Shown: positions 1 to 8,725 of the stretch, piece after piece | Position numbering within the stretch: position 1 is the stretch's first letter | Layout of the letters: every line of letters begins with the position of its first letter | Assembly: GCF_000430995.1 (NCBI RefSeq) | Contig: NZ_HF952018.1 | Span: 744,386 to 808,385 of the forward strand | Direction of reading: 5' to 3' | Source: Thermobrachium celere DSM 8682 | Lineage (GTDB): Bacteria; Bacillota; Clostridia; Clostridiales; Caloramatoraceae | DNA length: 64,000 nt | Position numbers and translations under genes: made by a program | Notes under the pieces: model-generated | What the model was told of the DNA's origin: nothing | The model's database searches: none | What the model saw: only the letters and a program-made list of their open reading frames with translations

Positions 1-2
1 TA

Positions 3-236
<234 letters not shown>

Positions 237-270
237 TCCCATATTTTGAATATTATAGATGTCGCTTGTG

Positions 271-316
271 GTTTATCAAGGGTAAAGCTCCGCCTGCTAC
301 GCAGCCCTTGACAAAC
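271..316 (+). other. Branched stem-loop in the 3' region of the insertion sequence
   Basis: A 12-bp stem with one mismatch pairs 271-282 with 305-316 and encloses a small ctgc/gcag hairpin at 294-304. The patch is GC-richer than its surroundings and starts 34 bp after the transposase stop. No T-tract follows, so it is not a canonical terminator. It may be a structural element of the IS, a transcription barrier or an RNA element; its role is inference. Confidence 0.5.
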
Positions 317-401
317 CCATGCACTCCATCTCCTGTTATTATTAAGATGGGCTTAAGGCTGATTTTGACTATTGTCAGTCCTATTCTACATGATTTTTCA
401 C

Positions 402-431
402 AGGGGTGTTGCATTTAATATTGCAATTTAA
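402..431. mobile_element. Probable right end (terminal inverted repeat) of the IS30-type element
   Basis: The stretch around aggggtgttgcatttaat, followed by ttgcaattta, resembles terminal repeats of clostridial IS30 elements and lies about 170 bp after the transposase stop, just before the ileS promoter at 458. The left end is outside the window, so the inverted-repeat match and the target duplication cannot be confirmed here. Confidence 0.5.
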
Positions 432-457
432 GTACATAAAAAATGATAAATAGTTAC

Positions 458-486
458 TTGACATAAATTTTTATTTATTGTATATT
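458..486 (+). promoter_or_regulatory. Sigma-A type promoter for the ileS T-box transcript
   Basis: TTGACA at 458-463, a 17-bp spacer, and TATATT at 481-486. Transcription would start near 492, just upstream of the T-box leader. It lies about 27 bp beyond the presumed IS end, so insertion did not remove it. Confidence 0.85.
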
Positions 487-504
487 AATGGGTAAATATA
501 AAAA

Positions 505-714
505 AGACGATGAAAGGGACGAGTAAACAAAGGATGTTTTACAGAGAGTGGGGGTAAGGTGAGAGCCCATAAACTTACTTTGTTGAAAATCACCCTTGAG
601 TCGCAGGCTGAAATTCAGTAGGCCGAGCCGGTGTATGCCGTTATCTAAATGAGTTATAAAAATGGGTGGTACCGCGGACAGACCTTCGCCCCAGGGCACG
701 GTCTGTCCTTTTTT
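505..714 (+). ncRNA. T-box riboswitch leader, isoleucine specific
   Basis: The leader begins with the typical gacgatgaaagggacgag start of stem I and carries the T-box core tgggtggtaccgcgg at about 663-677, which pairs with the uncharged tRNA acceptor end. The specifier is ATC at 589-591, in the gaaaatcaccc context, which fits isoleucine and the downstream gene. The terminator and the antiterminator compete for the T-box sequence. Uncharged tRNA-Ile should stabilise the antiterminator and permit ileS transcription (established for the family). The specifier was assigned by eye. Confidence 0.93.
676..714 (+). terminator. Conditional terminator of the ileS T-box
   Basis: A 9-bp stem ggacagacc (676-684) / ggtctgtcc (700-708) is followed by six T residues at 709-714. 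Its 5' arm overlaps the T-box sequence, as expected for tRNA-controlled attenuation. Confidence 0.9.
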
Positions 715-746
715 ATTGGAAATAATTGATAGGGGAGGTAATATAA

Positions 747-3536
747 ATGGATTATAGTAAAACACTAAATCTTCCACAAACAGAGTTTGCTATGCGTGCA
801 AACCTACCACAGAAGGAACCATTAATGCTAGAGGAATGGGATAACAAAAACATCTACAAACAGGCATTAGAAAAGAATAAAAATAAACCATCTTTTATAT
901 TACATGATGGTCCTCCATATGCAAACGGAGATATACATTTAGGACATACATTAAATAAAGTTTTAAAGGATATAATAGTTAGATATAAGACTATGAAGGG
1001 GTATTATACTCCATATGTTCCAGGTTGGGATACTCATGGTTTACCAATTGAGCTTCAAGCTATTAAAAAGCTAGGAATAAAGGTACATGATGTTGATCCT
1101 GTTAAGTTTAGAAAAATGTGTAAGGATTATGCATTAAGCCAAGTAGAAAGACAAAAGGAGCAGTTTAAGAGACTTGGAGTTATAGGAGATTTTGAAAATC
1201 CATATTTAACTTTAACTCCAGAATTTGAAGCAAAACAAATAGAAGTATTTGGTGAAATGGCTAAGAAGGGATATATATATAAAGGATTAAAGCCAGTTTA
1301 CTGGTGTCCTTCATGTGAAACAGCCTTAGCAGAAGCTGAAATTGAATATTCAGACGAGACTTCAAATTCAATATATGTAAAGTTTAGAGTAAAGGACGAC
1401 AAGGGTCTATTTAAGAATTTGAATGTTGATTTAAATAACATTTATTATGTAATCTGGACAACAACTACATGGACACTTCCTGCAAACCTTGCAATATGTT
1501 TAGGTCCAGAATTTGAATATGTATTAGCAAAATTTAATGATGAAGTATATGTTATAGCGAAGGAACTTCTAGAATCAGTAAAGAAGGCAGCTAACCTTGA
1601 AAATGAAGAGATTATTGCTACATTTAAGGGAAGTGAACTTGAAGGTCAAGTTTGCCATCATCCATTCTTTGATAGAGAATCCCTTGTAATTGTTGGAGAG
1701 CATGTAACTTTAGAATCAGGTACTGGATGTGTTCATACTGCCCCAGGACATGGTCAAGAAGACTTTGAAATAGGAATGAAGTATAAGCTTGATGTATTAA
1801 ATCCTGTAGATGAGAAGGGTAGATTTACAGAGAAGGCTGGAAAATATCAAGGTTTAACATATAAAGAAGGAAATAAGGTAATTTTACAGGATTTAAAGGA
1901 TTTAAACATGCTTTTAGCAGAACAGAAGATAACTCACTCATATCCACATTGTTGGAGATGTAAAAATCCTATTATATTTAGAGCAACAGAACAGTGGTTT
2001 GCTTCCATTGACGGTTTTAGAAAAGAAGCAGTTGAAGCAGTAAAGGATGTTGAATGGATACCAGCTTGGGGAGAAGATAGAATAGCAAGCATGGTTCAAG
2101 ACAGAGGAGATTGGTGTATATCAAGACAAAGAATATGGGGTGTTCCAATTCCAATTTTCTACTGTGAAGACTGTGGAAAGGAATTGATAACAGAAGAGAC
2201 AATTGCTAAGGTAGTTGAAATATTTAAAGAAAAGGGTTCAGATGCTTGGTTTGAAATGGATGCAAAGGATCTTCTACCAGAAGGAATTAAATGTGAATGT
2301 GGTGGAACAAGCTTTAGAAAAGAAAAGGATATAATGGACGTATGGTTTGATTCAGGTTCAAGCCATGCAGGAGTTCTTGAAACAAGAGATGATTTAAGCT
2401 GGCCAGCAGATATGTATCTTGAAGGAAATGACCAATATAGAGGTTGGTTCCAGTCATCACTATTAACAGCAGTTGCAACAAGAGGAAAAGCACCATATAG
2501 AACTGTTATAACTCACGGTATGGTTGTTGACGGTGAAGGAAAGAAGATGTCAAAGTCTTTAGGAAATGGTATTGACCCAATGGATGTTATTAAGGAATAT
2601 GGTGCCGATGTATTAAGACTTTGGGTTTCATCAGCAGATTATAAGAGTGATGTAAGAATTTCCAAGGATATATTAAAGCAGTTATCAGAAGTTTATAGAA
2701 AGATAAGAAATACTGCAAGATACATGATAGGAAATCTATATGATTTTGATCCAAATAAGGATATGGTTGACTATAATGAAATGAATGAACTTGATAGATG
2801 GGCACTATTAAAGTTACAACACTTAACTAAGGAAGTTACAGAGGCTTATGAAAGATATGAATTCCACGTATTATATCATGCTATTCATAACTTCTGTGTT
2901 GTTGATATGAGTAACTTCTACTTAGATATAATTAAGGATAGATTATATACAGAAAAACCAGATTCAAAGGAAAGAAGAGCAGCACAGACAGTTATGTACA
3001 GAATACTAGTGGCACTTGTGAAGATGATAGCTCCTGTTCTTTCATTTACAGCAGATGAGATCTGGAAGTATATGCCACACATTGATGGAGAAAAGGTTGA
3101 CAGTGTTCTATTATCAGATTGGCCAAAGGTATTAGAAGAATATGTTGATGAAGAACTTGAAAAGAGATGGGATAATATACTAGAAATAAGAGGCGAAGTA
3201 TCAAAAGCACTAGAAATTGCAAGAAATAATAAATTAATAGGACACTCACTAAATGCAAAGGTTGAAATATATGCAGAAGGAGATACTTATAAGTTCTTAA
3301 ATGAAGTAAGAGACTATCTACAAACTGTATTTATAGTATCAAAGGTAGAACTTTACGAAGGAATTAAGGAAGATTTAGAATACACATTTAGAAGTGAAGA
3401 AAATAAAGATTTAGCTGTAGTAGTTTCAGTAGCTCCTGGTGAAAAGTGTGAAAGATGTTGGGTATATAGTGAAACAGTTGGTCAGGATAGTGAACATCCA
3501 ACATTATGTTCAAGATGTGTAAGTGTTTTAAAATAA
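747..3536 (+). CDS. ileS: Isoleucine--tRNA ligase
   Basis: The 929-residue class I aminoacyl-tRNA synthetase charges tRNA-Ile in the cytoplasm. The HIGH motif is IHLGH near residues 63-67 within PPYANGDIHLGH, and the KMSKS motif is KMSKSLGN near residue 600. The insert between them contains the CP1 editing domain (for example WTTTTWTLPAN). The C-terminus has a bacterial zinc knuckle, CERCW followed by CSRC, and the length is normal for the bacterial form. A GGGGAGG site at 732-738 supports the ATG. The gene is under the isoleucine T-box and is followed by its own terminator, so it is probably monocistronic. Confidence 0.98.
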   Translation: MDYSKTLNLPQTEFAMRANLPQKEPLMLEEWDNKNIYKQALEKNKNKPSFILHDGPPYANGDIHLGHTLNKVLKDIIVRYKTMKGYYTPYVPGWDTHGLPIELQAIKKLGIKVHDVDPVKFRKMCKDYALSQVERQKEQFKRLGVIGDFENPYLTLTPEFEAKQIEVFGEMAKKGYIYKGLKPVYWCPSCETALAEAEIEYSDETSNSIYVKFRVKDDKGLFKNLNVDLNNIYYVIWTTTTWTLPANLAICLGPEFEYVLAKFNDEVYVIAKELLESVKKAANLENEEIIATFKGSELEGQVCHHPFFDRESLVIVGEHVTLESGTGCVHTAPGHGQEDFEIGMKYKLDVLNPVDEKGRFTEKAGKYQGLTYKEGNKVILQDLKDLNMLLAEQKITHSYPHCWRCKNPIIFRATEQWFASIDGFRKEAVEAVKDVEWIPAWGEDRIASMVQDRGDWCISRQRIWGVPIPIFYCEDCGKELITEETIAKVVEIFKEKGSDAWFEMDAKDLLPEGIKCECGGTSFRKEKDIMDVWFDSGSSHAGVLETRDDLSWPADMYLEGNDQYRGWFQSSLLTAVATRGKAPYRTVITHGMVVDGEGKKMSKSLGNGIDPMDVIKEYGADVLRLWVSSADYKSDVRISKDILKQLSEVYRKIRNTARYMIGNLYDFDPNKDMVDYNEMNELDRWALLKLQHLTKEVTEAYERYEFHVLYHAIHNFCVVDMSNFYLDIIKDRLYTEKPDSKERRAAQTVMYRILVALVKMIAPVLSFTADEIWKYMPHIDGEKVDSVLLSDWPKVLEEYVDEELEKRWDNILEIRGEVSKALEIARNNKLIGHSLNAKVEIYAEGDTYKFLNEVRDYLQTVFIVSKVELYEGIKEDLEYTFRSEENKDLAVVVSVAPGEKCERCWVYSETVGQDSEHPTLCSRCVSVLK

Positions 3537-3554
3537 AATATATTATTGTATAAT

Positions 3555-3586
3555 AAGGATAGCATGTAAATGCTATCCTTATTTTT
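3555..3586 (+). terminator. Terminator after ileS
   Basis: A perfect 10-bp stem aaggatagca (3555-3564) / tgctatcctt (3571-3580), a 6-nt loop and a short T-rich tail separate ileS from aroB. Confidence 0.8.
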
Positions 3587-3597
3587 GAGGTGTTGTT

Positions 3598-4665
3598 ATG
3601 AAGGAAATAAAGGTTAATGCTTTGAGCCCCTATAGTGTTATTGTTACGTCAACAAATTCACAGCTGAATTTTTGGTTAGAGCATAAAAAATTAAATAGAC
3701 TATTTGTAATAACAGATGATAATGTAGATTTATTATATGGTGATTATTTTAATAGTATAAAGAGCAAAATAATAGGTAAGTATGTGCTTAAAGCTGGAGA
3801 AGAGAGCAAGAAAATAGAAACTGTATTAGATATTTACAGATGTCTTTTAAAACATAATATAGATAGAAAATGTACAATATTAGCCTTTGGTGGTGGTGTT
3901 GTAGGGGACATAACAGGGTTTGTTGCATCAACATTTAAAAGAGGTACAAATTTGGTATACATACCTACTACTTTGATAGCTCAAACAGATAGTAGCGTTG
4001 GTGGAAAGAATGGATTTAATTTAGATGGAATTAAGAATGTTATAGGCACATTTTATCAGCCTTCGCTTGTTTATGTAGATGTAAATCTTTTAAAAACTCT
4101 AGATGCTGATAATTTTAAAAATGGTATGGCTGAAGTTATAAAATATGGATTTGTATTAGATGACAATCTTTTTAGATATATAGAACAAAATAAAAGAGCA
4201 ATTTTAGAGAGAGAAATAGATAAATTAAAATATATAGTAGCAGAGTGTATTAAATTGAAGGCGGCAGTTGTGGAAAAGGATGAGCTAGATTTAGGTGGAA
4301 GACATATTTTAAATTTTGGACATACGATAGGGCATGCTTTAGAAACCATAAGTAATTTTAAAATAATGCATGGAGAAGCAGTTGCATTAGGAATGGTTTA
4401 TGAGAGCTATATAGCATTAAAGAGAAATTTAATTGATCAAGATTTACTTGAAAGGTTAATTAAAATACTGAAATATTTTGATTTGCAAACAACAGCCGAT
4501 ATTGAAAACTATAATGATTTTAAGCAGGCGATATTAAAGGATAAGAAAAATGTTGATAGTCTATTAAAAATTGTTTTGCCAGTAGGTTTAGGTCGTGCTA
4601 TAATAACAACTGATGTTAAAGTTGATACAATTATACAAAATATGAAGGAATTAAGTAGGAGGTAG
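3598..4665 (+). CDS. aroB: 3-dehydroquinate synthase
   Basis: This 355-residue enzyme converts DAHP to 3-dehydroquinate, step two of the shikimate pathway, using NAD and a divalent metal. GGGVVGD (residues 98-104) is the NAD-binding loop, followed by IPTTLIAQTDSSVGGK, a family signature. The metal ligands are expected in NGMAEVIKYG, GHTIGHALE and MHGEAVALG, all present. The start is preceded by gaggtg. Its last codons encode the ribosome binding site of mtnN (agtaggaggtag), so translation of the two is likely coupled. The DAHP synthase gene lies two genes downstream, so steps one and two are in the same operon. Confidence 0.96.
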   Translation: MKEIKVNALSPYSVIVTSTNSQLNFWLEHKKLNRLFVITDDNVDLLYGDYFNSIKSKIIGKYVLKAGEESKKIETVLDIYRCLLKHNIDRKCTILAFGGGVVGDITGFVASTFKRGTNLVYIPTTLIAQTDSSVGGKNGFNLDGIKNVIGTFYQPSLVYVDVNLLKTLDADNFKNGMAEVIKYGFVLDDNLFRYIEQNKRAILEREIDKLKYIVAECIKLKAAVVEKDELDLGGRHILNFGHTIGHALETISNFKIMHGEAVALGMVYESYIALKRNLIDQDLLERLIKILKYFDLQTTADIENYNDFKQAILKDKKNVDSLLKIVLPVGLGRAIITTDVKVDTIIQNMKELSRR

Positions 4666-4667
4666 CT

Positions 4668-5360
4668 ATGAGAATAGGTATTATAGGTGCTATGGATGAA
4701 GAAGTTATTAAAATAAAGGAATCAATGGAAGTAGAAAGAATAGAAAAGAAGGCCAATATGGAATTTTACATGGGAAAATTTTTAGGTAAAGAAGTTGTCG
4801 TTGTAAGAAGTGGAATAGGTAAGGTTAATGCTGCAGTATGTACTCAAATTTTAATTGATGATTTTAATGTGGATGCGGTAATTAATACTGGAATTGCAGG
4901 TGGAGTTTATAGCGAAATAAACGTTGGAGATGTGGTAGTATCAACAGATCTAGTTCATCATGATTTTGACACAACTGCATTTGGTTATGAAGTAGGCCAA
5001 ATACCTAGAATGGAAGTATATTCATTTAAAGCTGATGAAAAACTTATTAATATTGCAATAAGAAGTGCAGAGGCTCTTAAAGATTTTAAAGTCTATAGTG
5101 GTAGAATTATTTCTGGAGATCAGTTTATAAATTCAAGAGAGAAGATTAGTTATTTTAGAGAAAAGTTTAATGCATATGCAGTTGAAATGGAAGGTGCAGC
5201 AATTGCACATGTATGCTACTTAAACAATGTTCCTTTTGTAGTTATAAGGTCAATATCAGATAAAGCTGATGGAAGTGCACATGTAGATTATCCAACTTTT
5301 ATGAACAAAGCGATAGAAAATTCCATTGGTATATTATCTAACATGATAAGAGCAATGTAG
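4668..5360 (+). CDS. mtnN: 5'-methylthioadenosine/S-adenosylhomocysteine nucleosidase
   Basis: The 230-residue protein cleaves the glycosidic bond of MTA and SAH, recycling the by-products of SAM-dependent reactions. It matches the family from its first residues (MRIGIIGAMDEEV, with the general acid/base glutamate near residue 12), through GIAGGV and VEMEGAAIAHVC (ribose-binding Glu) to SDKADG with the catalytic Asp. The length is typical. It sits 2 bp after aroB and 8 bp before the DAHP synthase gene. That aromatic genes flank a methyl-cycle gene is unusual, but the spacing leaves little doubt of a shared transcript. Confidence 0.96.
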   Translation: MRIGIIGAMDEEVIKIKESMEVERIEKKANMEFYMGKFLGKEVVVVRSGIGKVNAAVCTQILIDDFNVDAVINTGIAGGVYSEINVGDVVVSTDLVHHDFDTTAFGYEVGQIPRMEVYSFKADEKLINIAIRSAEALKDFKVYSGRIISGDQFINSREKISYFREKFNAYAVEMEGAAIAHVCYLNNVPFVVIRSISDKADGSAHVDYPTFMNKAIENSIGILSNMIRAM

Positions 5361-5368
5361 GTGAAAAT

Positions 5369-6151
5369 ATGAAATTAAAAAGGGTTTTAAGAGATAAAAA
5401 TACTGATGTTTTCCAAGAAAAGCCTTTAATAATTGCAGGACCTTGTAGTGTTGAAGATTACGACACAATGGAGGAAATAGCAGTAAACCTAAAAGAGTTA
5501 AATGTTGAATATTTAAGGGGAGGAGCTTTCAAGCCTAGGACCTCCCCATATAGTTTTCAAGGTTTAAAAGATGAAGGAATTGAGATTTTAAAGGACATAA
5601 AAAATAGATATGGTTTTAAGATTGTTTCAGAGGTACTAGATATAAGAGATATAGAATATATGATTGATGTTGTTGATGTATTACAGATAGGTACAAGGAA
5701 TATGTACAACTATCCTTTGTTGAAGGAAGTTGGTCAAACTAAAAAAACAATTCTTTTAAAGAGAGCATTTAGTGCAACAATTGAAGAGTGGTTAAATGCT
5801 GCTGAGTATATTGCTCTTGAAGGAAACAGTGATATTATACTTTGTGAAAGAGGCATTAGAACCTTTGAAACATATACAAGAAATACATTAGATTTAAATG
5901 CAATACCAGTGGTTAAACAAAAAACAAAATTAAAGGTAGTGGTGGATCCAAGTCATGGAACTGGAAGAAGAGAACTTGTAAGACCAATGAGTAGAGCTGC
6001 AATTGCTGCAGGTGCAGATGGCCTAATTATAGAGGCACATATTGATCCTGATAGAGCATATTCAGATTCTGAGCAAACAATTGATCTAAAGGAATTAAAA
6101 CTTATTATTGATGATGTAAATAGAATATATAGATGTATTAATAAAAAATAA
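5369..6151 (+). CDS. aroF: 3-deoxy-7-phosphoheptulonate (DAHP) synthase, short type I-beta form
   Basis: At 260 residues this is the bare TIM-barrel catalytic domain of the AroF/KDO8P-synthase-like DAHP synthases. It has GPCSVE near the N-terminus (metal-binding Cys), RGGAFKPRTSPYSFQG, and VVDPSHGTGRRELV and IIEAHIDPDRA, which hold further metal and phosphate ligands. Many relatives are about 335-360 residues because an N-terminal ferredoxin-like or chorismate mutase domain confers feedback inhibition; neither is present here. It condenses PEP and erythrose 4-phosphate, the first shikimate step. A strong terminator follows, so it ends the aroB-mtnN operon. The symbol is by family convention. 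Confidence 0.94.
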   Translation: MKLKRVLRDKNTDVFQEKPLIIAGPCSVEDYDTMEEIAVNLKELNVEYLRGGAFKPRTSPYSFQGLKDEGIEILKDIKNRYGFKIVSEVLDIRDIEYMIDVVDVLQIGTRNMYNYPLLKEVGQTKKTILLKRAFSATIEEWLNAAEYIALEGNSDIILCERGIRTFETYTRNTLDLNAIPVVKQKTKLKVVVDPSHGTGRRELVRPMSRAAIAAGADGLIIEAHIDPDRAYSDSEQTIDLKELKLIIDDVNRIYRCINKK

Positions 6152-6168
6152 CTTTATATTAAAACCAA

Positions 6169-6210
6169 AACCCCAAGTTAAGGAATTAAAGCTTAACTTG
6201 GGGTTTTTTA
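6169..6210 (+). terminator. Terminator of the aroB-mtnN-aroF operon
   Basis: A perfect 14-bp stem pairs 6169-6182 with 6192-6205 around a 9-nt loop, and the 3' arm runs into TTTTTT. Strong intrinsic terminator. Confidence 0.93.
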
Positions 6211-6304
6211 TTTTAATATTAAAGTCATAAGTAATATTATCATAAATGATATAGTGAATAATTTACAACATTCAATAAAAAATAAATGTATGGAGGGAAT
6301 TATT

Positions 6305-6589
6305 ATGGGAGAAGATAATAAAAAAACAGAAGAATTGTTAAATAAGATTTCAATACAGCTTGAAAAAGCAAGAATAGGAGATTATGTAGATCTTATGCAA
6401 AATCCATATAGAATGATAGCATTAAATTTCTTTTCAGGGGTTGCAAGAGGATTTGGGATTGCATTTGGTTTTACTATTTTAGGTGCATTTGTTATTTACT
6501 TTTTACAAAAGCTGGTGGTACTTAACTTGCCAATAATAGGAGGATTTGTAGCAGAGGTTGTAAAGTTAGTACAGCTAAATATTAAATAA
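6305..6589 (+). CDS. DUF5665-type small membrane protein
   Basis: A 94-residue protein starts MGEDNKKTEELLNKIS, with a charged helix first and then the conserved-looking block QNPYRMIALNFFSGVARGFG leading into one hydrophobic segment (about residues 50-73) and a second weaker one near the C-terminus. This pattern matches the uncharacterised DUF5665 family of Firmicutes as I remember it. The ATG at 6305 is chosen because ggaggg lies a proper distance upstream; an earlier ATG at 6254 lacks a site. It precedes a YteA-type gene by 12 bp and shares its transcript. Function unknown. Confidence 0.75.
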   Translation: MGEDNKKTEELLNKISIQLEKARIGDYVDLMQNPYRMIALNFFSGVARGFGIAFGFTILGAFVIYFLQKLVVLNLPIIGGFVAEVVKLVQLNIK

Positions 6590-6601
6590 GGAGATGATGA
6601 T

Positions 6602-7207
6602 ATGCAAAAGGATAAGTATGCTAAATATAAACAATTACTTTTGAAAAAGAAGGGGGACATATTACATACAATAAATCAGATGGAAGAGAATGGGGTAAAA
6701 GAAGGACAGAGGGAGGAATTGAGTGAACTATCAACAATTGATAATCATCCTGCGGATATGGCAACAGAAGTATTTGATAAAGAAAGAGGTTTTGCTCTTT
6801 TTGAAAATGAAAAGAGTATCTTGGCAAAAATAGATCAGTCGCTAAAAAATATGGAGGATGGAACCTATGGTTTATGTGAAATCTGTGGAGGAGAAATAGA
6901 AGAAGATAGGCTTGAAGTTATACCTTATGCTTCAACATGTAAGAATTGTATGAATGATAAACTTGGATATAGTACGTTTAAACCAGATAGGCCTGTAGAG
7001 GAAGAGGTATTAGGTTTCCCATTTGGAAGAAGTTTTAGAGATGTAAGTGATGAAAATGAATATGATGGAGAGGATGCTTGGCAGGAAGTAGGGAATTTCA
7101 ATAGAATGAAGCATGCAAAGTTGAATTATGATGATGAACAAATTTCAGGTACAGTTGAGTGGGTTGAAAATATAAGCAATCAACAGTATAAAAATCAACT
7201 TCCATAA
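6602..7207 (+). CDS. TraR/DksA-type C4 zinc-finger protein, YteA family
   Basis: The 201-residue protein has an N-terminal helical region with DNHPADMATEVFDKERG, followed by a C4 zinc finger (Cys 92, 95, 113 and 116, in CEICGGEIEEDRLEVIPYA then CKNC). This is the YteA subgroup of the DksA/TraR superfamily, common in spore formers and often labelled sporulation-related, although its function is not well established. DksA-like proteins bind RNA polymerase through the secondary channel; whether this one does is not shown. A ggagatgatgat start region supports the ATG. It is cotranscribed with the DUF5665 gene and followed by a terminator. Confidence 0.9.
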   Translation: MQKDKYAKYKQLLLKKKGDILHTINQMEENGVKEGQREELSELSTIDNHPADMATEVFDKERGFALFENEKSILAKIDQSLKNMEDGTYGLCEICGGEIEEDRLEVIPYASTCKNCMNDKLGYSTFKPDRPVEEEVLGFPFGRSFRDVSDENEYDGEDAWQEVGNFNRMKHAKLNYDDEQISGTVEWVENISNQQYKNQLP

Positions 7208-7218
7208 GAATAGTGTGG

Positions 7219-7248
7219 GCTGCATCTTTAAGGTGCAGCTTATTTTTT
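7219..7248 (+). terminator. Terminator after the yteA-type gene
   Basis: Stem gctgcatct (7219-7227) / aggtgcagc (7231-7239) with one G-U pair, followed by a run of T from 7243. It isolates the next cluster from upstream read-through. Confidence 0.88.
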
Positions 7249-7283
7249 TTATTATTTTAACAATATATTATCATAATGAAATA

Positions 7284-7334
7284 AGCATTTGACAATAACC
7301 AAAATTAGGTGTATTATAGTTATAAGCAAATGCT
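7284..7334 (+). promoter_or_regulatory. Promoter with flanking inverted repeat, head of the ORP-like cluster
   Basis: TTGACA at 7289-7294, a 17-bp spacer and TATTAT at 7312-7317 form a good sigma-A promoter. AGCATTTG at 7284-7291 overlaps the -35 box and its exact reverse complement CAAATGCT lies at 7327-7334, near +4 to +11. The downstream copy is itself nearly palindromic (AGCA-AA-TGCT). A repressor binding both arms would block initiation; the candidates are the Fur-type and DUF134-type regulators encoded downstream. Regulation is inference. Confidence 0.65.
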
Positions 7335-7359
7335 AATAATATAATATGGAGGGGTCAAA

Positions 7360-8712
7360 ATGATTAATCCAGACATTTTAGTAATAGGTGGTAGTGCAGG
7401 AGGTATTTTAACAGCAACTACTTCAAGAAGAATGTATCCAGATAAAAAGGTTGTTATGGTAAGAAAAAATAAGAGTGTTATGGTTCCATGTGGTATACCT
7501 TACATATTTGGAACATTAGATGATACTGCTAAAAATAGAATACCAGATGAGATGGTTAAAAATGCAGGTGTTGAACTTATAATAGATGAGGTATTAAACA
7601 TAGATAAAGAAAACAAAGTGGCTAGATTAAAAGGTGGAGAAGAAATAAAGTTTGATAAATTAGTTTTAGCAACAGGATCACTACCTATAGTGCCTAAGTT
7701 TATAAATGGATATGATTTGGAAAATGTATTTCCTATTATTAAAGATGAGGAATACCTTGGAGATATATTAAATAGATTAAAGGAAATGAAGGATGTTGTA
7801 GTAATTGGTGGTGGATTTATAGGTGTTGAATTTGCAGAACAGCTAAAAATTAATGGCAAGAATGTTACATTGATTGAGGTTGCAGATAAAGTATTATGGC
7901 AAGCTTTTGATGATGAATATGCAGACATAGCACAACAAGAAATGATAAATAATGGCATTAATTTAAAAGTAGGAACAAAGGTTAAGGCTATTTTAGGAGA
8001 TGGAAAGGTTGAAGAGGTTGAATTAGAAAATGGAGAAAAAATAAAAGCAGATGCTGTAATTTTAGGAATGGGTGTAGTTCCAAATACTGATCTTGCAAAA
8101 CAGCTAGGCTTAAAATTAAATGAAAAAGGTGCAATTGTTGTTGATGAATACATGAGAACAAGCGAAAGGGATATATTTGCAGTTGGAGATTGTGCCGAAA
8201 AGAGATGCTTCTTTACTAATAAAAATGTTCCAATTTTATTAGCATCAACAGCTGCCATGGAAGCAAAGGTTGCAGCAACTAACCTTTATGGCATTAAGTT
8301 TGTAAGGGAAAATAGAGGAACTATAAGCGCATTTTCAACAAAGGTGTTTAATAAGACATTAGCAGCAGCAGGACTAACAGAACGTAGAGCAAAAGAAGAG
8401 GGATTTGACTATGTTATAGGTAAATTTGTAACTATGGATAAGCATCCAGGTTCACTACCAAATACAAATAAAATTGAATTAAAACTTATGTTTTCAAAAA
8501 CTTCAGGGGTTTTAATTGGAGCACAAGTAGTAGGTGGAGAAAGTGTTGGCGAAATGATAAATATATTAAGCCTTGCAATACAAAAGGGATTAACTGCAAA
8601 TGAGTTAAACACATTCCAAGTGGCAACACATCCACTATTAACATCTTCACCAATTGCTTATCCAATAAATGCAGCATCGCTTGATGCATTGACAAAAATT
8701 AATAGCAAATAA
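7360..8712 (+). CDS. FAD-dependent pyridine nucleotide-disulfide oxidoreductase, CoA-disulfide reductase / NADH oxidase-like
   Basis: The 450-residue flavoprotein opens with the FAD-binding ILVIGGSAGG (about residues 6-14) and has a single active-site-type cysteine at residue 44 (VPCGIPY), as in CoA-disulfide reductases and NADH oxidases. A second dinucleotide fold, VVVIGGGFIGVEFAEQL, lies near residues 147-163, and DIFAVGDCAE is the FAD motif before the dimerisation domain. It could reduce CoA-disulfide, polysulfide or oxygen with NAD(P)H; sequence cannot choose. The site ggaggggtcaaa supports the ATG. Thirteen bases separate it from a NifX-like gene, which suggests it supplies or senses electrons for the adjacent iron-sulfur ATPases. 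Confidence 0.9.
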   Translation: MINPDILVIGGSAGGILTATTSRRMYPDKKVVMVRKNKSVMVPCGIPYIFGTLDDTAKNRIPDEMVKNAGVELIIDEVLNIDKENKVARLKGGEEIKFDKLVLATGSLPIVPKFINGYDLENVFPIIKDEEYLGDILNRLKEMKDVVVIGGGFIGVEFAEQLKINGKNVTLIEVADKVLWQAFDDEYADIAQQEMINNGINLKVGTKVKAILGDGKVEEVELENGEKIKADAVILGMGVVPNTDLAKQLGLKLNEKGAIVVDEYMRTSERDIFAVGDCAEKRCFFTNKNVPILLASTAAMEAKVAATNLYGIKFVRENRGTISAFSTKVFNKTLAAAGLTERRAKEEGFDYVIGKFVTMDKHPGSLPNTNKIELKLMFSKTSGVLIGAQVVGGESVGEMINILSLAIQKGLTANELNTFQVATHPLLTSSPIAYPINAASLDALTKINSK

Positions 8713-8725
8713 AGGAGATGTGAAG

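Noticed and set aside
475-777. Open frame opposite the ileS leader
   Set aside because: It is antisense to the T-box and its sequence is explained by RNA structure; no ribosome binding site or family match.
7500-8258. Long open frame of 252 codons opposite the flavoprotein gene
   Set aside because: The codon pattern is a mirror of the flavoprotein frame (Ser, Phe, Ile and Thr runs), and no domain or ribosome binding site is recognisable.
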